Positions 55,409 through 64,000 of a stretch of DNA of 64,000 bases are shown one piece after another. The stretch lies in contig CP087213.1 of NCBI GenBank assembly GCA_020912385.1, positions 992,001 through 1,056,000 on the forward strand, read 5' to 3'. Below the pieces are notes generated by a model, which saw nothing but the letters and a program-made list of their open reading frames with translations, searched no databases and was not told the DNA's origin. Each line of letters starts with the position of its first letter. The first letter of the stretch is position 1. The DNA comes from Neofusicoccum parvum (taxonomy: Eukaryota; Ascomycota; Dothideomycetes; Botryosphaeriales; Botryosphaeriaceae). Made by a program: the position numbers and the translations under genes.

Positions 55409-58400
55409 ATGGGCGACCGCCTGGACTTCGACATCAACGATGCCCTCAAGAACTACCTCAGCGACCCGCTCGCCATCCCCACGCCCGAGGCGCCCGCCGA
55501 CCTGCAGGACTGCGAAAACGATCCCGAGTCGCTCACCGCGCCCGCCGTCAATGCTGCCCTCAACCCTGTCGTCGATGCTGTTGCCGACAATGCAGACGCC
55601 ATTGCGCGCCGCGAGAATTTTGATACCCTGCAGTGCCTGCTGAAGTGCGTGCCCCGCCGACCTGCCCGAAGAACTTGGGATCTAATTGCACCAGGCACGC
55701 GTCCTTCCTCCCGTCCACTGCTCTCAGTAAAATCCTCGACCTTGTGACCTCTGGCCTATCCGCTGAAGCAGATGCCGTCCATGCCGACCTCGAAGCCGAC
55801 GAACAAGAGACCGTCCAGCACCACAAACAGCTGCTTGAGCTGTTCGGCTTCCTTTTGCAATGGACCATATCTGCCGCCGAAGCCAAGGCAGCCGAGAAGC
55901 CTGCCTCCACCAGTGGTGTCGGCAGGGGGCGGAAGGGCACAAAACCAAAATCGGGCGTTGGCAAAGACGGTAGCTGGGATTCTTCGACCCAGCTAACGAC
56001 AGCAATGGAAGTTATGAGCAAGGTCTTGAAGCTCAAGCTGGCCAGGATCTTCGTCACCACTTCCGAGCGCGACACGTTCGTCAGCTTGTTCACCCGCCCC
56101 GTGTATCTGATTCTCGAGAGCGAAGCGAGAGTCAAGAGCACCACGATTCGCATGCACACATTCAAGGTGCTGTGCATTGCTGTCAAGCACCATGGCCATG
56201 CTTTTGGTGCGTATTGGGATGCGTCATGACTTCATCGCCCGACTAATATGCTATTCAGGCGCGCAAACCTCCATCATCCAGAACTTGTCGTACTTCGAAC
56301 ACTTATCCGAGCCCATGGCCGAATTCCTGCACATTCTGGCTGATCAATACGACTATCCCCAGTTGACTGAGGAGGTTCTCAGAGAACTAAGCAACAAGGA
56401 GTTCAACAGCAATGACCTCAGAGGACCCAAATCCGTCTCCACTTTCGTGACGAAGATTTCCGAGCTCGCGCCCCGTTTGGTTATCAAGCAAATGACTCTG
56501 CTTGCGAAGCTTCTAGACAGCGAGTCATACACTCTCAGATGCGCCATCATAGAGGTCTGTGGTAATTTGATTGCAATGCTCAGCAAGCAAGAGGACGAAG
56601 AACGTAGCGAACATACCGAGGGCCAGATCAATGTTTTCTTTGATGTCCTTGAGGAGCGCTTCTTGGACATTAATCCTTACTGCAGATGCCGCGCTATCCA
56701 GGTCTACGTGCGGCTTTGCGATCTGGAGACGAAATATCCGCAGAGGAGACAAGCAGCCGCGGAATTGGCAGCAAGAAGCCTCGAGGATAGGAGCAGCCAC
56801 GTTCGGAGGAATGCGATAAAATTGCTCGGCAAACTGGTGACGACACACCCATTTAGCGTCCTCCATGGTGGCCAGCTTTCTTTCGATGACTGGGACTCTC
56901 GCTTACAGAAGGTTGACGAAGAGATCAATGCACTGAAGCCTCCGGCTGAATTGCAGGAGAAAACCGCAGCCGATGTCACCGTAGATGAAAGCTTGTTAGA
57001 TGATGCGACGATGGCCGAGAATCAGCCCGCTCCTGAGCCGGCATCGATGACTGAGGAGGAGCAGAGAGCTGCCGTTGAGAAGGCCATGGCTGAGGCTGCA
57101 ACCGCAGAGGCCTTGAACAAGCTCCAGTTGACTAGGAAGTATTATCTCGATGCCATCCGTTTCATCGAGATTATTCATGCGGCCTCGATACTTGTCACGC
57201 AACTTCTGTCTTCCAAGAACAAAAGCGAGGTCATCGAGTCCATGGATTTCTTCGTCATCATTGACGCCTACAAAATCCAGACTTCTCGAGTCGGTATTCG
57301 GCGCATGCTGCGTCTCATCTGGACCAAAGGAAATAGCGACGAGGGCAAGGGTGTTCAGTCTCATCTCATTGACTGCTACAAGGGCCTCTTCTTTGATGCG
57401 CCGGACTCTTTCGACACCAACACCGCTGCCAACTATGTCGCTCGGAACATGGTCAGCTTGACCTTCGGAGCAACTCCGGCGGAGCTTACGTCGCTAGAGC
57501 AGCTTCTCAGTACTATGATGAAGCAAGGAAATGTGAGCGAGCACGTCATTGCAAAGCTCTGGCAGATTTATGGCGCGCAGAAGAAAGGAAGGGAGACTTC
57601 GAAAACCCAACGCAGAGGCGCAGTCATTGTTCTCGGCATGCTCGCCCTCGCCGATCCCAACATCATCGTTAAGGAAATGGAGACCTGCCTACGGATTGGT
57701 CTTGGGGAGCTCGGCCGTAGAGATCTAGGACTAGCTCGCTACACCTGTGTTGCCTTGAGACGCATCAACACCGCTGAGAAGGCGAGCAAGGGCACGGTCT
57801 CTGCGGCTTCGGCCAAACTGCCGAATGACCACGCGATCCTGATACGTCTGGCCGCCACCATGGATATTGTCGCTGATAGCTACGAATGGTTTGGTGTCGC
57901 CGAACAGGCGTTGGATGCGATCTACGCTCTCTCGAAGCACCCTGACAGTCTCTGCTCCGAAATCATTAGGAGGAAGACGAAGGATGTCTTCACACCGCAA
58001 GTTCGAAGACCGGGAACGGCTGAATCCCGCCAAACCGACCCGGATAGAATGGAAATTGAGGACCGGCCGACTAGCCGTGACTCCCAACACAGTTCCCAGA
58101 AGGGCGACAAGGCACAGAATGCTGCTCTTGCTCTATCTCAGCTCCTTTTCATCGTTGGGCATGTCGCAATCAAGCAGATTGTCCACCTGGAGCTCTGCGA
58201 GCAAGACTTCAAGAGAAGGAAGGCAGAGAAGGAGAAGACCAGCGGAGGCGACAAACGGAAGTCGATGGGACCCAACCCATCTCCGACCAAGAAGGGCGCA
58301 AAACGAACGTCAGCAGCACAAGAGGAGCAGGATGAGCTCGACCTTATCGCAGGCACCACGGAGGATGACTTCACTGAAGCGCTCGCGCACATTCGAGAAC

Positions 58401-59219
58401 GAGAACTCCTCTACGGCCCACAGTCGCTCCTCTCGAACTTCGGACCGCTCGTTGCCGAGGTCTGTGCAAACAATACGACGTATGCGGACAGCATGCTGCA
58501 ATCTCAGGCCGCTCTTTGCTTGGCTAAGCTCATGTGTGTGAGCTCAGAGTATTGCGAAAAGAACCTCGGTCTTCTGCTCACGATCCTGGAGCGCAGCAAG
58601 GATCCGGTTGTTCGCAGCAATTTGGTGGTTGCTCTGGGAGACATGGCGGTCTGCTTCAATCATCTCATTGATGAGAACACGGACTTCCTGTACCGTCGCC
58701 TGAACGACGGCGAGGCGTCGGTGAAACGGACTTGTCTCATGACGTTGACTTTCCTGATCCTCGCAGGACAGGTAAAGGTCAAGGGGCAGCTTAGCGAAAT
58801 GGCGAAGTGCCTTGAGGATGACGACAAGAAGATTGCGGATATGTCACGCATGTTCTTCAGCGAGCTCGCCACAAAGGATAACGCCGTATACAACCAATTT
58901 GTCGACATGTTCAGCGTGCTCAGTGCAGACGCAGCACTTGAGGAGGAGTCTTTCAGACGCATCATCAAGTTCTTAGCCGGCTTCATTGAGAAGGTAAGGA
59001 TCTTTGCACTGATCGTCATGTTGCTAGATTGCTAATTTTATTTCATAGGACAAACATGCGAAGCAACTTGCTGCCAAGCTTGCGGCGCGTCTACCCCGCT
59101 GCGAGAACGAGCGACAGTGGAACGACGTCGCATTCACCTTGGGCTTGCTTCAGCACAAGGATGAGGAGATCCAGAAGCTGGTCACGGAGGGATTCAAGGT
59201 TGTGCGGGCTACGGCATAG
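55409..59219 (+). CDS. YCS4: Condensin complex subunit 1 (CND1/YCS4, CAP-D2)
   Basis: HEAT-repeat regulatory subunit of condensin, which compacts mitotic chromosomes with SMC2, SMC4, Brn1 and Ycg1. Exons 55409-55644, 55695-56206, 56259-58993 and 59049-59219 (introns 50, 52 and 55 nt) give 1217 residues, the expected size. The N-terminal Cnd1 domain starts MGDRLDFDINDALKNYLSD; the HEAT part has RAIQVYVRLCDLETKYP, RSLEDRSSHVRRNAIKLLGK and VVRSNLVVALGDMAVCFNHL. The C-terminal region KRTCLMTLTFLILAGQVKVKGQ ends in a tail of charged helices (RQWNDVAFTLGLLQHKDEE). A basic linker (SMGPNPSPTKKGAKR) near residue 935 may carry nuclear localisation. Confidence 0.96.
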
Positions 59220-59427
59220 GGGCGATTTCACTACGCGTTAATGACTCTGAATGACGGGGTTTGTCTTTGATGTCTGGCGTCAGCGGTGGGCGGAGGCTCC
59301 TGGTTGGGAGACGGGCTGATCTGTGCATGTCTGGCTGGAGGGAGTTTCGGCACGGGTGGACCGGCATTACTAGATTATATACGGAATGATTCTGTACTGC
59401 GCTCCGCTTCCAGCTCCCCGGACAGGC

Positions 59428-60039
59428 TCAGAAGGGCGGGCCAGAGTCCTGGTGCGGGTCGTCAAAGGGCTGCGGGCGCTTGAGACCAGTGCCCTCCTTC
59501 AGGTACAGGACAAGACGGAAGGCGGTGTTTCCGTTGAGATAGTAGCGGTGCAGGCGCTTGCTGCGCAGGAAGCCGAGACGCTCGTACAGGCGCAGCGACG
59601 CGGTGTTGTCGGTCTCGGTCTCGAGCACGATCTCGTCGGCGTCGCGGGCAGTCATGGCGTCGATGGCCAGCTTGACCAGCTTGCTCGCAATGCCCTGGCC
59701 GCGGTAGGGCTCCTGGACGGCGAGCATGGCGACGTAGCCCCTGAAGGTGCCGCTGCGGTGGGGCTCCAGCTTGGAGACAACCACGCCGACGAGGGCGGAC
59801 TGGTCGTCGAGGGCCTGCGCGTGCTGGGGTCAGCGGCGGAAAGCAGCGGAAAGCACAGGATGTTGGCTGACCATGTAGCAGAGATGGCCCCATTGGTAGA
59901 GGAAATAGCGGTAGACGTAGATGCTGTAGGGCTCGGACAGGTCCTTGGAGATCAGCTGGCGGATGGCGGGCAGGTACTGCTCCTCGTTGAGGCCGTCATA
60001 CTGGACGTAGCGCAGGCTGTCGGCCTTGGACTGGGGCAT
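59428..60039 (-). CDS. MAK3: NatC N-terminal acetyltransferase, catalytic subunit (MAK3/NAA30)
   Basis: Acetylates N-terminal Met of proteins beginning ML, MI or MF, cotranslationally. Exons 60039-59872 and 59823-59428 (intron 48 nt) give 187 residues. It starts MPQSKADSLRYVQYDGLNEE, with the DLSEPYSIYVYRYFLYQWG substrate region. The GNAT core follows: GYVAMLAVQEPYRGQGIASK (acetyl-CoA loop RxxGxG/A), and VLETETDNTASLRLYERLGF. The end YLNGNTAFRLVLYLK is typical of NAA30. The C-terminal 22 residues are hydrophilic. Divergent from LRO1. Confidence 0.95.
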
Positions 60040-60299
60040 GGGCTTGCTGGTGTGGGAGGTTCGGGGACGGTGTGCACGGAATGTGCGCTGGCAGAGGCGT
60101 CGACGTGAGGTGCGGCTGGCATGTGACGCCGGCAGCTGCGGGAGCCCGTGTGCTTTTCCTGCCGGCGCGCGCTTGGACGGCGGGGCGTGCGCGCGCCGGG
60201 CAGGCCCTCGCACTCGTACATAGCTCCCGCCGCCGCCGCCGCTGCTCGCCCGCCCTGCAACACCTCGCCCTCCCCGCCGCCTGCCGCCTGCCGCCCGCC
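60040..60299. promoter_or_regulatory. Divergent promoter MAK3 / LRO1
   Basis: 260 bases between divergent starts, very C-rich towards LRO1, no clear TATA box. Confidence 0.5.
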
Positions 60300-62352
60300 A
60301 TGTCATTCCTCCGTCGCCGCGTCGCCGGCGACATGTCCAGCTCGTCGTCGGAGCCGTCGCGCGAGCCCACGCCCGACCCGGCCCAGGGCGAGCAGTACCG
60401 CGTCGTGCCGGCCCAGAAGCTGCACCAGCTGTCCGTCGCAAAGGAAAAAGCCCGCGCGCGCGCCCGCGGCAGCAAGCGGTGGAACCTGTTCGTGCTGGGC
60501 CTCGGCGGCGTCATTGGCATCGTCGGCGCCGGCTGGTTCGCGCAGAACAACGACATGATTGACCTGCCCGCCATCCCAGACCTCAACCTCGACTCCATCG
60601 CGGACATGCTCCCCGCCGGCCTGCTGCAGGATGCCCGGGACTTGCAAGTAAGCTTCCAAGTCGGTAGCGCTTTGCCTTTTTCTACTGTTTGCCCGCGTCT
60701 TGCCGCCCGCCTGTGTTGACCTGTGCTGCGTGTCTGTAGAAACATGAACGTGAAGCCGTGGCCTACGATTCCTTTGCCGTCGGCCTGCACGCCCGCTCCC
60801 ACGGCATTGAGGCCACCCACCCCGTGATCATGATCCCCGGCGTCATCTCCACCGGCCTGGAGAGCTGGGGCACCGTCGAGGACTCGCGCCAGTACTTCCG
60901 CAAGCGTCTCTGGGGCAGCTGGAGCATGATGCGCTCCCTGGTCATGGACAAGGCAAGCTGGAAGAAGCACATCATGCTGGACAAGACCACCGGGCTCGAC
61001 CCGCCGGGCGGCATCAAGCTGCGCGCCGCTCAAGGCTTCGATGCCACCGATTTCTTCATCACCGGCTACTGGATCTGGAACAAGATCCTCGAGAACCTGG
61101 CCACCATCGGCTACGACCCCACAAATGCCTTTACCGCTGCCTACGACTGGCGCTTGTCGTACGGAAACTTCGAGGTCCGCGACCAGTACTTCACACGCCT
61201 CAAGACGCATATCGAGACTGCCGTCAGGATATCCGACAAGAAGGTCGTGCTACTCTCTCACAGCATGGGCTCTCAGGTCCTGTACTACTTCTTCCACTGG
61301 GTCGAGGCCGAGGGCTACGGCAACGGTGGTCCCGACTGGGTGGACACTTTCGTCGACTCGTGGATCAACATCAGCGGCTGCATGCTCGGCACCCCAAAGG
61401 GCTTGCCCGCCGTTCTGTCCGGCGAAATGAAAGACACGGCCCAGCTCAACGCATTTGCCGTTTACGGCCTCGAAAAGTTTCTGAGCCGGGCTGAGCGCGC
61501 CGAGATCTTCAGGGCAATGCCCGGTATCAGCAGTATGCTTCCCATGGGCGGCGACGCTGTTTGGGGAAATCACACGTGGGCCCCTGACGACACTCCTGAC
61601 CAGAAACACAGCTACGGCTCATTCATCAAGTTCAGAAACAACAACTCTTCAGCCACTGCCCGCAACCTGACTGTTTCGCAATCCCTTCCTTATCTTTTTG
61701 GCCAAAGCGAGGAGTGGTATAGCACCCAGGTGCTGAGCAGCTACTCGCATGGCCTGGCGCGAACGAGGGAAGAGGTCGAGGCGAACCAGATCATTCCATC
61801 CAAATGGATCAACCCCCTTGAAACCCGCTTGCCGCTTGCTCCAAACCTCAAAATCTACTGCTTCTACGGCGTAGGCAAGCCCACGGAGCGCGCATACTTC
61901 TACATGGAGGACCACGACCCTCTGTCGGCAGTCAACGTCACCATCGACACCACTTACACGGAGGGGGAGTCCGATCATGGCATCGTCATGGGTGAGGGTG
62001 ACGGCACAGTCAACATCCTCAGCTCTGGCTATATGTGCACTAAGGGTTGGAAAATGAAGAGGTACAACCCTGCTGGCGTGACGGTAAAGACGTATGAGAT
62101 GCCTCATGAGCCCGATAGGTTCTCGCCTCGAGGTGGTCCCAACACTGGTGAGTAATTCTGAAGCCCTTGAACGATGAATGCTGACCACGAGGAGGCGATC
62201 ACGTTGATATTCTCGGCCGTGCCTCTCTCAACGACCTCATCCTGAAAGTCGCCGGTGGTAAGGGCGACACGATCGATGAGAATATCGTCTCCAACATCCT
62301 GGACTATGCCGACAAAGTCAAGATTTGGGACGACGACGAAGAGCAGCAGTAG
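60300..62352 (+). CDS. LRO1: Phospholipid:diacylglycerol acyltransferase (PDAT)
   Basis: Makes triacylglycerol by moving an acyl group from phospholipid to diacylglycerol at the ER. Exons 60300-60647, 60740-62147 and 62195-62352 (introns 92 and 47 nt) give 637 residues. The N-terminus is cytosolic (Ser/Pro-rich, RARARGSKRW) and followed by one membrane segment (LFVLGLGGVIGIVGAGWF). The lumenal LCAT-like domain has VIMIPGVISTGLESW, the Trp lid region RLWGSWSM, and the catalytic serine in LLSHSMGSQV (S-x-S-x-G). Later blocks are YVGKxxER-type (YGVGKPTERAYFYM) and GDGTVNILSSGYMC with the catalytic Asp, and a His in PHEPDRF or GDHVDIL. The family is firm; the last intron has a CGAGGAG acceptor. 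Confidence 0.95.
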
Positions 62353-62664
62353 AAGATTTCACTAGACGATGTGATGCATAACGCGGCGTTTCAAATTTCG
62401 GCGGCACGCTCGATACTTTTTTGATACCAGTAGATTTCACGAACTACTTTGGCTCTTGTCTTATTAATACCGGGAAGTTTCTACAACAGCAGCAGAGGAA
62501 GGAGCTATATACCATGCAGTGCAGAAGGTGTTTGTTATATCGTGCTTGAGTTGGGCACACAAAAGACATGGCCTAGAGTATACTTAGACAATGCAACCGT
62601 CCTCCTTGAATACATTAGTTTCACATTTACTCTCCGTCTCGTGTAGAACCGGACACTTTTTGGA
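62353..62664. other. Convergent intergenic LRO1 / RTG2-like
   Basis: 312 bases, AT-richer than the flanks, between two stop codons. Nothing else seen. Confidence 0.45.
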
Positions 62665-64000
62665 CTACTTTGGATGTGTTCTAACAATCCACTCGACTTT
62701 ACGGCCCACCTCTCCTGCCAGCCAGTGCTTCTTCTTCCCTAACCTCTCCACTCTGTCAATCGTATCCTCCAAAGAATCGACGAATAGATCTTCTGATATG
62801 GAGGCTGTGACAATGATCTTGTCGCCTGTAGAGGCATCCGCGAGGTGTATTCTGGCGTCGGGGGTTCCGTTTTCGTCAACAGGCACGCCTGCGGGATAGA
62901 CTACTCCCAGCACGGCGGCCACGCGACCCAAATAGCGCAAATGCCATCGCCACTCAACGTCGACAAGCTGTAGCAGGCGGTCGTATTGCTGCACATTTGC
63001 CGGATCCAGTTCCTTTCTACCGCCGTGACGCTCGCAGAGCGCGACGGCCAGCTGTGCGCGGTTCTTGTGGCTCAGGCCGTGGGCACCTGCCAGCTCTCCC
63101 GTGACCGGACACTGAAGCGCGGCGGCGGCGCGGACGTCCTTCGGCAGAGAGCAGTGCTTGTACATGAGATTTGCGAGTGCGAATGCCACATCTGCGACAT
63201 CGGTGTTTCTGTATTTCTCCACGGCAGCCACCAACATGCTGCCCATCGCAAAGGAGCTCTGCTCACCCCGGTGCCTGGGCGGCGCAAACTTCTGCGTCGC
63301 GGCCAGCAGTGGTCTTTGGCTGCGCAGCTGCGGCTCCAGCTCCGAGAAGAGACGGCCTTCGCGCACGCCACCCTGGCAGAAGAAGACGTCGCGGATGGCG
63401 GGCAGGGCCTCTGCGACGCAAGCGACAAGGTTGGCGACGGCTGGGATCTGGGAGACGCGGCGCTTGGAAACGCGATGCATCGTGAGCGGTTCCTGCCGCT
63501 CGGACGCGTCGTTGAGGACGGCGACGATGGCGGCTGTGTTGTGGAAGGTGCGCGCTGGCACGGAGAAGCCGTTGATGATGGGGATGGGGTAGGGCCGGAC
63601 CTCCGGGTGCTGGTCCATCAGTGCGAAGCCCCAGCCGCGGAACCCACCACCCGAGAGGTACAGGTTCAGGTCGCCAGCCGCGCCAAGGGACTGCAGCTCC
63701 TCCGGCAGGTTGAGGCTGTTGTATGCCGCGGAAAGGTTGGCGAGCATTTCTTCCTGAACGGGTGTCAGCTTTGTAGTTGCACTCTAGTGTGGGGGATTAG
63801 GCGTCGGCTACCCTATCTGGCGGGTTCTTCGTCAGAGCAGCAGCTCCATAAGGTAAGCTGACGGCTGTCTCAGATGTGCGCACTTCGCCCTTCTCCGTGT
63901 AGATCCAGGAGAGCTGCGTGCTGCCTCCGCCAAGGTCCATGCACAGCCCGCGTACCTCGTCGAAGCTGCTCGCAATGCCATGGGCGCCAAGAAGGCCTTC
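62665..64000 (-). CDS. RTG2: RTG2-like Ppx/GppA phosphatase-family protein (partial, cut by right edge)
   Basis: Family of exopolyphosphatase-type ATPases that includes yeast Rtg2, a sensor of mitochondrial dysfunction; role here inferred. Exon 62665-63768 and exon 63812 to the edge (intron 43 nt) give 431 codons so far, with no start: the 5' end is outside the window. The first visible residues [18 protein letters not shown] lead into [13 protein letters not shown], the phosphate-binding motif. Next come [14 protein letters not shown] joined to LTPVQEEM, and [17 protein letters not shown], the second glycine loop. The C-terminal HD-like half includes [21 protein letters not shown] 43-nt intron is short but keeps frame and restores the family text. 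Confidence 0.85.

Noticed and set aside
60072..60299. Upstream extension of LRO1 to an earlier ATG
   Set aside because: The extension is Arg/Ala/Gly-rich, crosses the C-rich promoter shared with MAK3, and the ATG at 60300 gives the expected N-terminus.
59996..61210. 404-codon open frame on the minus strand
   Set aside because: Antisense to LRO1 and its promoter; low-complexity, no motifs, overlaps two well-supported genes.

Overview
This window is nuclear DNA from a filamentous ascomycete (Pezizomycotina; Dothideomycetes is a weak guess from gene flavour only). The evidence is a set of intron-containing eukaryotic genes with 43-142 nt introns (mostly 46-73 nt) of GT...AG type with fungal branch sites, a divergent H3/H4 histone pair, a GPI-anchored Crh-type cell-wall enzyme, a CYP52-like P450, a HET-domain relic, and repeats whose stop codons look like repeat-induced point mutation (RIP, CpA to TpA). 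I rebuilt gene models by joining open frames at splice sites and checking that each joined CDS stays a multiple of three.

Left part (1-13800): proline biosynthesis (PRO2), a Crh/GH16 cell-wall transglycosylase, a secreted GH20 hexosaminidase, a CYP52-like P450, a small secreted alanine-rich protein and a second P450. After PRO2 all lie on the plus strand. They suggest extracellular and cell-wall metabolism, but no biosynthetic backbone enzyme is present.

Repeat island (about 13800-21800): no intact host gene is recognisable. It holds a Tc1/mariner-type element with near-perfect inverted ends and TA target duplication, a 5'-truncated LINE flanked by 15-bp target-site duplications, a glutamine-rich coiled-coil pseudogene broken by five stops that are all explicable as CAR to TAR, several short repeat families and a 24-bp-arm inverted repeat. 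The H4/H3 pair marks the return to gene-dense DNA.

Right part (21860-64000): housekeeping genes, many in divergent pairs: Mpv17-family protein/EXO5, THO subunit 7/Elongin A, RUB1(NEDD8)/RING-H2 protein, HIRIP3-like/TPS1, CDC7/condensin YCS4, and NatC catalytic subunit/PDAT (LRO1). Others are a cytochrome b561-like protein, mitochondrial uS17, VID27, an amino-acid permease with nine exons, and an RTG2-like Ppx/GppA protein cut by the right edge. A HET-domain pseudogene lies at 28690-29848. Elongin A, RUB1 and a RING-H2 protein in a row (32.7-36.8 kb) form a suggestive ubiquitin-pathway neighbourhood. I did not find a clearly new multi-gene system; the best leads are this neighbourhood, the orphan RING-H2 protein and the layered, RIP-marked repeat island.
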